A stretch of 64,000 nucleotides of DNA from Schistocerca nitens (taxonomy: Eukaryota > Arthropoda > Insecta > Orthoptera > Acrididae), in assembly GCF_023898315.1 (NCBI RefSeq), contig NC_064616.1:703109389-703173388 (forward strand), read 5' to 3'. Positions 54,661-64,000 of this stretch are shown in pieces. The notes below the pieces were generated by a model, which made no database searches, was not told the DNA's origin, and worked only from the letters and a program-made list of their open reading frames with translations. The position numbers and the translations under genes are program-made. How positions within the stretch are numbered: position 1 is the first letter of the stretch; each line of letters starts with the position of its first letter.

Positions 54661-55683
54661 CCACGGCGCTCCTAAGCTTGCACTCTCCTTGATGTTGTCT
54701 ATGTTGCGCATGAACTACTCAATTTGTATATTTTGCTTATTTTTTTCATAGTTCCACACAACTTCTTCCTGTTTTCTCGATTGATCTGTGTTCAGTTTTT
54801 CAAGGCCTATCCACTGTGCCAAATTATAACTAAATCCGAGAGGGGCGCGATGGGGAGGTTCCCTTGTGAGACCATGGCTGCGGCTACCCTTGACGCTGCA
54901 TCACAGACAGGAGCGCCTGCGATGGTGTACTCATCGACGAACCTGGGTGCACGAATGGCAGACAGTCATGTTTTCCGATGAATCCAGGTTTTGTTTACAG
55001 CATCATGATGGTCGCAACCGTTTTTGGCGACATCGCGGTGAACGCATATTGGAAGCGTGTATTCGTCATCGCCATACTGGCGTATCACCCGGCGTGATGG
55101 TATGGGGTGCCATTGGTTACACGTCTCGGTCACCTCTTGTTCGCATTGACGGCATTTTGAACAGTGGACGTTACATTTCAGATGTGTTACGACCCGTGGC
55201 TCTACCCTTCATTCGATCCCTGCGAAACCCTACGTTTCAGCAGGATAATGCATGACCGCATGTTGCAGGTCCTGTACGGGCCTTTCTGAATACAGAAAAT
55301 GTTCGACTGCTGCCCTGGCCAGCACATTCTCCAGATATCTTACCAATTGAAAAAGTGTGGACAATGGTGGCCGAGCAACTGGCTCGTCACAGTACGCCAG
55401 TCACTACTCTTGATGAACTGTAGTGTCGTGTTGAAGCTGCATGGGCAATTGTACCTGTACACGCCATCCAAGCTCTGTTTGACTCGATGCCCAGGCGTAT
55501 CAAGGCCGTTATTACGGCCAGATGTGGTTGCTCTGGGTACTGATTTCTCATGATGTATGCACCCAAATTGAGTGAAAATGTAATCACATGTCAGTTCTCG
55601 TATAATATATTTGTCCAATGAATATCCGTTTATCAGCTTCATTTCTTCTTGGTGTAGCAATTTTAATGGCCAGTAGTGTATAT

Positions 55684-55935
55684 AACTACCGACCGAGCGA
55701 TGTGGTGCAGTGGTTATCCCAATGAGCTCACATTCGGGAGGACGACGGTTCAAACCCGCGTCCGGACATCCTGATTTAGGTTTTCCGTGACTTCTCTAAA
55801 TCACTTAAGGCAAATACGGGATGGTTCCTTCGAAAGGGAACGTCCTCTTTCCTTCCCCATCCTTCCCTAATCCGAGCTTGTGCTCTGTCTCTAATGACCT
55901 CGTTGTCGACGGGACGTTAAACATAATTCTCCACC
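55684..55935 (+). mobile_element. SINE-D (tRNA-derived)
   Basis: The head CCGACCGAGCGATGTGGTGC has A box GTGGTTATCC and B box GGTTCAAACCC. The body contains TGATTTAGGTTTTCCGTGA, GGTTCCTTCGAAAGGG, TCCGAGCTTGTGCTC and GTCGACGGGACGTTAAAC. It lies directly after the Tc1-like element. Same family as 59015-59273 (inverted). Confidence 0.9.
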
Positions 55936-55942
55936 TCCTCCT

Positions 55943-56266
55943 CTATTTACTGATAGCACTCTGGAACTCACAAGCGATTCCTTCTGCTGATTTCATATTA
56001 TTTTGTACAAACAACGTACTCGACACTCGGCGGTTTCTGTCGGTCAGTATATGAGTTCTGCCTGGTCTTGGTTTACCTGTGATCGTTCTTTCACTTTTCC
56101 ACTTCACACGCTCATTAGCAATAGTCGACTTGGGGTTGAAATGCCCGTGATGGTTTCTCAGGTGACATCCAACGAATTGTCCCCATTTAGTCAATGAACT
56201 CTGCTGATCCATCACTTCTGTTGTTACTGCTTTTCTACTGACATCATAATGCTCTCGCCGCGCCAT
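55943..56266 (-). pseudogene. Tc1-like transposase, N-terminal part
   Basis: Starts MARREHYDVSRKAV, as in many Tc1-like proteins (typically GRREHYD), with HTH region and KPRPGRTHILTDRNRRVSS linker, and GIACEFQSA like the remnant at 6755. It ends against the SINE-D at 55935. The C-terminal half is not downstream on this strand. Confidence 0.75.
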
Positions 56267-56267
56267 G

Positions 56268-56720
56268 GAAGCAGGCAGGTGGGGGCAGTATTATGCTATG
56301 AGATGCATTCACCAGGGCTTAAATGGAACCTGAGTAGTAATCATAAATGCCATGACAGCTGTAGACTACATGAAGATTATTGAGAACCACCTACTTTTCT
56401 CATGTCTTTACCGGAGGTGATGGCATCTTCCAGCAGCGTAACTGTTTTGTCATAAACCAGAATCGTGCTAAAGTGATTTGTTGAGCATGGTATTGAACTT
56501 ACGTTGGATATATTCACCGGCCAATTCCTCTGATGTGTACACTATGGAACACATCTTGGACGCTATCGGGTGTCATCTGCGCACCCATTAACCACAGGCC
56601 AGTAATTTACGCGAATCGCGCCATCCGTGCATAGTCATACGGTGCCCCATACCTTCGAAAATGTACCAAGGACTTTTCGAATCCATGCTGAGCACAAACG
56701 CTACCTATTGCTTTCAAAAC
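56268..56720 (+). pseudogene. Tc1-like transposase, C-terminal part, opposite orientation
   Basis: In shifting plus-strand frames: GGSIMLWDAF; DGIFQQRNCFV near 56410 (the FQQDNCPVH block, Asp to Arg); KWFVEHGIEL-type text near 56475; LWNTSWTLSG (the IENVWD region); IPSKMYQGLFESM near 56650. It meets the minus-strand N-terminal part at 56267, so the two halves are inverted relative to each other. Confidence 0.65.
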
Positions 56721-56724
56721 AACA

Positions 56725-57200
56725 ACACCCTAATAAGCAGATGGTAATAATGTCTTTGCTCATCTGATTACATATTAACGAACAAATATGATACAGATCT
56801 TAAGATTTTGTGAACTGTTCGACGTGTTTTCTAAACTGTTGGGGAATAGACAGTATTGTTTTGTTTGAGTGAGTAGTTAATCCACATAAATAATCAACAA
56901 GTGTCATATTTACAGTTTAAATATCCGAAGTATTAGTGTCATTAAATGTATGAATATGAGTGACAGTTGGAAAGGGAGTTTATCATTTGAGCTTAGTTCA
57001 TATTTTACTTTTTTCTATGTTTTACATGTTTTAACCAGGCACATTTTGAAAAAAATCAATAAAACTATAACATTTTCGATGTTAAGCATCCTAAATCGGC
57101 AGTCACATACTTAGACATTTCAACGAGAACGTCAGCAATTAATAGCGTAATGCGTTTAAAGGACTTAATATGAAACGATCCCTAGATCTTGGGTAGTATT
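56725..57200. other. anonymous AT-rich DNA
   Basis: Nothing recognised. Confidence 0.45.
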
Positions 57201-57204
57201 ACGC

Positions 57205-57363
57205 GCATGTATTCAAATGTTCAAATGTGTGTGAATTCCTAAGTGATCAAACTGCTGAGGTCATCGGTCCCTAGACTTACACATTACTTAAACTAACTTA
57301 TGCTAAGAACAACATATACACACCCATGCCCGAGGGAGGACGCGAACATCCGGCGGGAGGGGA
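57205..57363 (-). mobile_element. SINE-E, partial
   Basis: TTCAAATGTGTGTGAATTCC, ACATTACTTAAACTAAC and CCCGAGGGAGGACGCGAACA match the SINE-E at 41968. The head is truncated or replaced at 57355, where the next SINE begins. Confidence 0.8.
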
Positions 57364-57372
57364 CCATGTGTT

Positions 57373-57554
57373 CAAATGGCTCTGAGCACTATGGGACTTA
57401 ACATCTGAGGTCATCAGTCGCCTAGAAATTAGAACTACTTAAACCTAACTAACGTAAGGACATCACACACATCCATGACCGAGGCAGGATTCGAACTTGC
57501 GACCGTAGCGGTCGCGCGCTTCCAAACTGAAGCGCCTAGAACCGCTCGGCCAAT
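57373..57554 (-). mobile_element. SINE-A, possibly within SINE-E
   Basis: Near-complete inverted copy; duplication CCATGTGTT at 57364-57372 and 57555-57563. It abuts the SINE-E, so it may have inserted into its head. Confidence 0.88.
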
Positions 57555-57569
57555 CCATGTGTTGAAGAT

Positions 57570-58500
57570 CGCGTTTGTGTTTAGGTATTTGGTTTACAAT
57601 TAAGGTAGTGAGAAAAATTGGAAAAAAGCAAATTTTCTGCTTAAGCGTTTGAGGCTCCTGAGTCCTTCAGTGGTCTCATTAACCAAAACTCCGCTTTCTT
57701 ACAGTTAGCCACAAATGTATTCACCATATCTGAGAGTAATACAGATGTTGCCATCTATGATATGAGAACAGTGCATAGTGTTTTTACCGAATGTTACAGC
57801 ATTCATTGCATGCATGTAACTGTTAACGACTGTCAGACACACTTTAGTTGCGAACATGTTTTATGGACAGATGGCTGGTGCCGCGTTCCAGTAGTCAGTG
57901 TAGATTTCGAGATCATCACGTTGAGGTACTATTTGCGCACCCTTATAGCACTCCATCGAAGTTTTCAGTGTTGTGGGACGCTGACTGCTGTGTAGTTGGT
58001 CGCTGATCGGACCATCCACTAAACTTTTCGCTAAACCTCACTTTTTAGATACATTCCACAAACATTTTCACAAATTCTCCAGTAATAAACGGTTCGACAT
58101 ATAAACAGAATAAACGAAACATCATGACACACAGAAAATGTCAATTTCTTAACCACAGGAGAGTAGTATATTCGTTCATTAGCGCATCCACGATCGAACC
58201 TTTCTCTTAATACTTATGTGCGGGTAAAAATTGAATGCATTAATTCATTCAGCCAGATTAGCACACCCAGTAGTAGGAATTAGGCCTACATCTGGATGTA
58301 GTCGGCGTTTGGAACATACGGTGGTTAACTTTATTAACTGTGTAAATTTGTTACTGTTATGCCCAAGTGCTATAGCTGAGACCGATCAAATGCAGTAAGA
58401 AAATATATTTCTTGCAATGAGCTAGGAGCTACATTAAATCAGTCTGGCAGTCATACACCCAAAAGCTATAATGTCGGAGGCAGCGGCAAACATAGGAGAG
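57570..58500. other. anonymous DNA
   Basis: Nothing recognised. A short (ACGAT)n-like stretch lies just beyond, at about 58548-58574. Confidence 0.45.
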
Positions 58501-58704
58501 GCATGAGTAATGTCCTCATTCCCAATAACCAAACAGCACTTTTCTACACGATACGATACGGTACGATACGATATTGCAGTGCCTCTGTTATTCTGAATTT
58601 CGATGCAATGTTCCTTCAGGTATGCATAACACAGGCACTGCAGTATCGCATTTATCCGCCTACAACGAGCAAGCGACTTTCAAGTAAAATGTCTCTCCTC
58701 TACG

Positions 58705-59005
58705 GGAATATACATCTACATCTACATCTACATCGATACTCTGCAAATCACACTTCAGTGTCTGGCAGAGGGTTCATCGAAACACCTTCACAATAATCCT
58801 CTGTTATTCCACTCTCGAAAAGCGTGCGTCTGCGACGAACGCTTATGTCTGTAAGTGCGAGTCCTGACTTCTCTTATTATAATGATCTTTTTCTCTATTT
58901 AGGTCGGCATCAACAAAATATTTTCGCATTCGGAGGAGGAAGTTGGTGATTGAGATTTCGTGAGAAGATACCGCCCCAACGAGAAACGTCTGTTTTAATG
59001 GGTGT
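58705..59005 (-). mobile_element. CR1/Jockey-like LINE, 3' terminal piece
   Basis: The (CATCTA)n tract at 58709-58733 is the 3' tail of a minus-strand LINE, as at 21243. It is followed by TCGATACTCTGCAAATCACA and GTCTGGCAGAGGG, diverged from TACTCCGCAAGCCACC and GTGTGGCGGAGGG in the 21240 copy. A different subfamily, without readable ORF. Confidence 0.7.
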
Positions 59006-59014
59006 ACTAGGCAC

Positions 59015-59273
59015 AGATTGGAAGGAAGGAAGATTGGGTTTAACATCCCGTCGACATCGGGGTCATTAGGGACGGAGCACAAGCGCGGATCTTTTCAAGG
59101 ATGTGGAAGGATATCAGCCGTGCCTTTTCAAAGGAACCACCCCAGCATTTACCTGGAGCGATTTAGAGAAATCACAGAAAACCTAAATCTGGATGGCCGG
59201 ACGCAGGTTTGAACCGTCGCTCTCCCAAATGCGAGTCCAGTGTGCTAACCACTGCGCCCCATCTCTCGGTAGT
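59015..59273 (-). mobile_element. SINE-D
   Basis: Inverted full-length copy: GTTTAACATCCCGTCGAC, TTTCAAAGGAACCACCC, CCTAAATCTGGATGGCCGG, B box GGTTTGAACCG, head end CGCCCCATCTCTCGGTAG. About 80% identical by eye to 55684-55935. No certain duplication. Confidence 0.9.
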
Positions 59274-59279
59274 ACAGGT

Positions 59280-60785
59280 TGTAGACACATGGTTGACGAC
59301 CTATGGAAGTGTGCGTCTGGCCATGAGTCGTGTTCAGACCGTGACAGTGACCGTTCGCGATAAGCGAGAAATCTAGGTTCGAATTCCAATCTAGCACAAA
59401 TTTTCATTGTCGTCATTCCATTATACAGCAGACGATTGTCCATATTCGCAACTGCGAATAGAATTCTTACATTTTTCTATGGCCGAAGAATCTGGAACGA
59501 GTTATATCCAAGCCTCGTGAAGCCAAATGAAATGCAGCTTGTATTTCAAGTAACTAAATTCACACACAAGCTGCAGAATTAGTGCCAAATGGAAAAGCTT
59601 ACACCAAGATGGAAACCACATGACATTTACTAATTTCGTGTGACTCACCGAGAATTCCTTAGTGACATTGTCAGAATATCTGGTACATATTTTGGACAGC
59701 TGCATCGTTCAACATAGTTTTCACCACAATTTTGCTTGAAATAGACGAACAGTTACACCAGTTTATTAACACAGGAATGCCAGATAGCAGTTGCAGTTTA
59801 CTGTAAGACTGCAAATCTAAATGGCATTTTCTTTTGACGTGCTAACACGATATTTATACGCATCTGTTATACTCATTTGCTAGTTAATACGTGAGCTGTA
59901 ATATTTCTTGATCCCTTTACGACGGAAAATTTCACACATCTGAAAGTAAAGGGATAATTTATGAATGCAGAAAATACTTATGCATAAAATACGGAGAAAG
60001 CGGTAGTGATTACCACACACTTAATGTTGCCATTACCATGGTCCTTTTGAGAATGTAATAATTCGTACTTTGAGAAACGCGAGAAATAGTTTTAAACTGA
60101 AACCACACACTCTGATTTTTATGCGAATAAAGACATATCTCCACCGAATCAACTGACATTTTTGCAATAAAGTTGTTCGTCACATAATTTAAACGAAGGT
60201 GATTTTGTTTCACGTGAGTCATTTATGTGTGACTTCCGAATATCTTACATCATTGAGGTACAGGTACAAGAACCATAGAAAGCGCTACTAAAGCTATAAT
60301 GTTGTTACACGAAAATAGAGAGCTCAAGACGGCCGTGTTGAATGGGCTGAGGTTGCGTTCGCCGCTACACAACAGCGGCGTGGGCAGCCGACCCCCATTC
60401 TCCGGATCGCTCTCGATTTGCGGCGTAGTTCCTGGAATGGGCGGCGGCCTTCCGGATCAGGGAAGCTTCTGCCGTTACAGCTCCGGCCCCGAATGCAGAT
60501 TTCCTGGTTTGCTGTGTGGCTGGAGACTTGTGGACTGCCCGCAGGGGCCAGACGAGTGGTCTACAGGGAAATGGCAACGCGCGTGGCGCTGTATATATGT
60601 CGATGGCGGCATCCAATTTTCGTTTGGATCAAGTGCTCCGCACATAAATCTTGTAGGGGATGGGAAGTCCCTAAGGTATCGACTGTCTGAATAAGAAAAG
60701 TTTTCCTTTATACACTCGCACTGGGATTTTTCTTTCACAACGTGTAAAGCTCACAAAGCAGATTATGTGCCATAGTTTCTATATT
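59280..60785. other. anonymous DNA with GC-rich open region 60299-60694
   Basis: 60299-60694 is a GC-rich plus-strand frame of 131 codons (Gly/Pro/Arg-rich, several Cys and Trp) with overlapping frames on both strands. I do not recognise it. It could be an exon of a host gene, a captured sequence or a CpG-rich repeat. The rest is AT-rich and featureless. Confidence 0.3.
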
Positions 60786-62480
60786 GTTAACTAGCTTAGC
60801 GCCTGTGCTTCGCTCGCGCTGAATATATGATCTGCCTGGATTTCTTTAAGTCGAATTTTTATGTTGTTCACAAATTGCAACATCTAAACTTTTCACGCTA
60901 ATTAAGCCCATAGAAGCATGGTCATTTCCGAATACACTTCTCACCACAAAGCGATTCTGGTACCTGGAGTGGGAGATCTTTGTTAATCCTGCTTTTTGAG
61001 TTCTTGTGATGATATTTCCATAAAAACTTTTAGCTACTAACACAAATTTCCTTAGAATTCGAATATCTATTTTCATAGATTTACCTTTAAATGCGACTAA
61101 ATTTAACGAAACATTTTCATCCCCTATTTCAATCCCTTTGGGGTTGGATTTCCAAAAAACACTGAAACACGAATTTTTTCATTTCCAACAGGGAAGGCAA
61201 ATACAAATTTTCTTAGAATTATCTTTAAAAATACTTTCATAACGAAATACTTAGATAAAAATGTTCGTCCCCTCTTTCATCCCTTTAGGGGTTGAATTTA
61301 CAAAAACACTGAAACACATATTTTTTTTCCAACCGAGAAGTCAAATGCCAGTTTTCATAGGTGTAGCTTTAAAAGTGCTTTAGTAGTACTTTAATAATGA
61401 TTAATTTTGAAAAAAAACTTTCACACACTATTTTACACATTACTGGTTGTGTTTCCAAAAATTCTAAAGCATGTATTTTTTTCTGGTCCAGAAATCAAAT
61501 ACTAATTTTCGTACTTCAAGCTTCACAGTTGCGTTAATAACAAGACATTTTCAAAAAACCTTTCATCTCCTACTTCACTAATTTAGGGACGGAATTTCGA
61601 ACAGTCCCTTACTAAACGATGCCTACAGCGTAAGGTCAACACAATCTCCATATTTCAAGTTTTTTATCCTTAACGGTTTGGGCTCAGCGATGATGAGTCA
61701 GTGAATTACTCAGGTCCTATTTCACGCCCTTAGGGGTTCAATTTCCAGAAACACTGAAACTTAGAATTTTTTATTTCTAACCGAGAAACCAAATTAAAAT
61801 TTTCATAGATTTAGCCTCAAGAATGCTTTCATAATGAAATAGTTTTATAAAGCTGTTCATACCCTATTTCAGCACCTTATGGGTTGAATTTCCGTAAATA
61901 ATAAAACAAGTAGCTTTTTCGTTTATAGACCAGAAGTCAGATACTAATTTTCATAGATGTAGCTTCAAAATGCTTTACCAGTTCTTTAATAATGATTTAC
62001 TTTTTACAAAATATTTTCTCCCACTATTTCACTCCGATAGGAGTTAAATTTCCAAAACATCTGAGTGATACATTTTTTAAAAAAAACCTTTTTCCCCTAT
62101 TTCGAACCCTTAGGGATGCAAATTCGAAAAATCCCTTCTTAATCGACACCTATATTATAAGCTCAGCATTCTCTTCAAAAATGGTTCAAATGGCTCTGAG
62201 CACTATGGGACTTAACATCTATGGTCATCAGTCCCCTAGAACTTAGAACTACTTAAACCTAACTAACCTAAGGACATCACACAACACCCAGCCATCACGA
62301 GGCAGAGAAAATCCCTGACCCCGCCGGGAACCGAACACGGGAACCCGGGCATGGGAAGCGAGAACGCTACCGCACGACCACGACATGCGGGCATTCTCTT
62401 CAAATTTCAAGTTTCTACACTTAGCGGTTTGGCCGGACGATGATCAGTCAGTGAATGAGTCAGTCAGTCGGGACTTTGGC
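60786..62480. repeat. higher-order tandem repeat (~148-bp monomers, ~592-bp units)
   Basis: Monomers with CCCCTATTTCA...CCCTT(T/A)GGGGTTGAATTTCC recur at 61121, 61269, 61425, 61567, 61713, 61861, 62019 and 62093. Monomers 1-3 match 5-7 better at a 592-bp shift than their neighbours. Each set of four ends in GATGATGAGTCAGTGAAT or a variant (61690, 62439). It begins near GCCTGTGCTTCGCTCGCG at 60798. It is a known-looking arthropod interspersed repeat type, class uncertain. Confidence 0.8.
62180..62390 (-). mobile_element. SINE-B
   Basis: Full length with SINE-B head; perfect 14-bp duplication GCATTCTCTTCAAA at 62166-62179 and 62391-62404. Inserted in the last unit of the higher-order repeat. 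Confidence 0.96.
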
Positions 62481-62489
62481 TTTTGTATA

Positions 62490-64000
62490 TAGAGATTATA
62501 AAAGAAAGAAATAAGACGGTAAACCTCGGAGCCAGCACATTCCATTCTTTCCTTGAATACCACCTACAACACTACTGATCGCTAATACTCCCGTTACGCG
62601 TAAAAACAAGTACAACACTTCCGTGCTACACTACAAGAGCAAACTGCCGATAATGAAAGAAAATTACTTTGACCGTGACTGTGTACTAATGAATAAGGAA
62701 TCGGACAGTTTTTCATTAACCCACAGATTATGTCTTATAGGTAGCAGTACCCGAACTAGCGGGGATCGAACCAAGATTCGATTAGTTATGAAGTAAACAG
62801 TAATTATGTGAAATAAAATGGTCGTCAGCCTAATTAGACAAAGTGATACCCAGTATTTATACCGTTCATTAAGGAGATTAACTACTAGATATGGCTTTAC
62901 TTGATACTAAACTCTCTTGTACCAGTAGGACACGATATATTAGTACAATATAGCAAGCCTTGGAACAGAAGTTTACCTTAAGTAACACAGGTGGAATTTT
63001 AGAATTGGTCTTTAAATGGTTCTATTAATGAGCTGATCACTACTTGTTTTCTTTAGTAGCATTTACTTATGTGCATTAATTATGGAATGTATGAAATATG
63101 AGATCTCCGATTTTGTTATAACCTGAACAGCTGCGGCCAGTTAACTTTTAAGGAACACAAAAGCTATTAAAATGATTGCTGTAGTTTGTAAGTACTTTTA
63201 CTGTAATAATTCTTACAACACTGATTCAACCTTTAGCATTGGGGCCCAGAAACTGTTCTGACATTTCACTGGGGCATAGCAAAACACTCCTGTTAACACA
63301 TAATTAGGAAACACTTCTAAACACAAATACTTGAATATAAACAATGTAACAAACCTGTAAAGCAGTTATCCATTAACTTGGCCCTTAAACTGTAATTGCC
63401 AGCACCTACTCTGAATGATTACGGTTCAGTTGAGATATTTTTAATGCTGAATAGAGATTTCAGTAAGAATGATGTCTAAATAAAGTAATTTGGTCTTTTC
63501 TTTGCATCTATACTTATGCAAAAACTTTAGCTCTTTACTTACGAAAATCTTATGTGTAGTGTTTCAGAAACAAAACCAACTAAACACTTAAGAAGAAATT
63601 TACTATGCCACGAAGGTTACTATATACTGTTAAAGCAAGATTTTTCTTGGCAGTTAAATAAATTGAAACATTCGGAAATTACATCACTAGGAAAATGATC
63701 CAGTCTAGGTAAAATGATTAATGATCAAAATAAGGTTCTCACCACCAACTTCAACGAGATATGATTATTATACGTAAATAAAGCAATTAACTACTACATG
63801 CAAGATAACAGTACTCATCTTATGATCTGATACGAAGTTGGTGATTCTGGCGATCTTCTGTGGCTCAGATGAAGTCTGCAAACGAAATCATGGCTCTGAA
63901 AATTATCTTCTTGGTATAAGATTTTTGTGAATCAGAGCCAGTCAATAATTGTCAGTAATCTTCCAAGGCATTATTTTCCAACATAAATGTTTTCCTTGTC
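62490..64000. other. anonymous AT-rich DNA to the window end
   Basis: No gene, SINE box or tandem repeat recognised. Confidence 0.5.

Larger units (their letters stand above)
53699..54866. mobile_element. long-inverted-repeat DNA element with tRNA-like arms and one small gene
   Basis: Ends are CAAGGGAACCTCC and its inverse. The arms (53699-53997 and 54575-54866) are inverted repeats of ~295 bp at roughly 85-90% identity by eye, apart from a 17-C expansion at 53720-53736. The 3-bp target duplication TGA lies at 53696-53698 and 54867-54869; removing the element and one TGA restores the host transposase frame exactly. Each arm has a tRNA-like A box (TGGTTAGCGTGAG) and B box (GGTTCAA(G/A)TC), both reading inward. 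The unique centre carries one Cys/His-rich frame. No transposase seen, so it is presumably moved in trans. Superfamily unknown. Confidence 0.88.
53329..55552 (+). pseudogene. Tc1-like transposase, interrupted by insertion and stops
   Basis: The N-terminal part 53329-53698 (MPHVRRRNAYHHVSDFDKG; HTH IGARIGRDPMTVSRIWNRW; second HTH RTVRRRLQQHGL) and the C-terminal part 54867-55552 (RPWLRLPLTLHHRQ; first Asp VMFSDESRF; second Asp FQQDNA; Glu HSPDILPIEKVW; end SMPRRIKAVITAR) join in frame when the inserted element and one TGA are removed. Two nonsense changes remain: TGA where an Arg is expected after QDNA, and TAG for Gln near 55423. The Asp-Glu gap is 34 residues, the standard Tc1 value. Confidence 0.92.
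53101..55680. mobile_element. Tc1-like transposon split by another DNA element
   Basis: Ends CTACTGGCCCTTAAAGTTGC (53103) and the inverted match at 55640-55678 form a ~30-bp inverted repeat, flanked by TA. The left terminus has lost two bases. Without the 1,168-bp inserted element it would be ~1.41 kb, the normal size. Confidence 0.9.

Overview
This window looks like intergenic DNA from a large, repeat-rich arthropod genome, most likely an orthopteran such as a Schistocerca-type grasshopper. The organism call rests on remembered resemblance to repeats common in locust genomes, not on a search. I recognise no host protein-coding gene. Almost every recognisable segment is a transposable element or its remains: more than thirty tRNA-derived SINEs, about fifteen mariner/Tc1/DUF4817-type DNA transposon copies, three RTE-like LINE copies, other LINE pieces, a Gypsy-like LTR remnant, MITEs, satellites and microsatellites.

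Layout. 0-5 kb: mariner end, SINEs, an (ATC)n tract and a palindromic MITE split by a SINE. 5-14 kb: two transposase remnants in mostly anonymous AT-rich DNA. 14-25 kb: a tandem repeat, a minus-strand Gypsy-like remnant, a tandem dimer of tRNA-bearing units, a DD34D mariner beside a long inverted repeat, a CR1/Jockey-like 3' end and another mariner. 26-36 kb: dense SINE cluster; an eroded DUF4817 transposon carrying SINEs; an RTE LINE split by a Tc1-like transposon that is itself split by a SINE. 37-45 kb: pyrimidine-rich repeat, an internally deleted DUF4817 element with clear ends, a Tc1 remnant and a long RTE copy. 46-56 kb: a reverse-transcriptase fragment, an apparently intact Tc1-like transposon (transposase 47628-48650), and a second Tc1-like element split at 53698 by a 1,168-bp long-inverted-repeat element. 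56-64 kb: inverted halves of a Tc1 transposase, SINEs, a LINE 3' end, and a higher-order ~148/592-bp repeat.

The best candidate for something undescribed is 53699-54866. It has ~300-bp terminal inverted repeats, each carrying tRNA-like A and B boxes, a probable 3-bp TGA target duplication, and a 112-codon open frame behind a good 3' splice site that encodes a Cys/His-rich zinc-finger-like protein. Removing the element plus one TGA rejoins the host Tc1 reading frame exactly.

The SINEs show one conserved body attached to different tRNA-like heads. They lack poly-A and end in short T runs, and most have clear 8-15-bp target duplications. Nested insertions let relative ages be read in several places. 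All assignments are by eye, without database searches; ends without target duplications are approximate.
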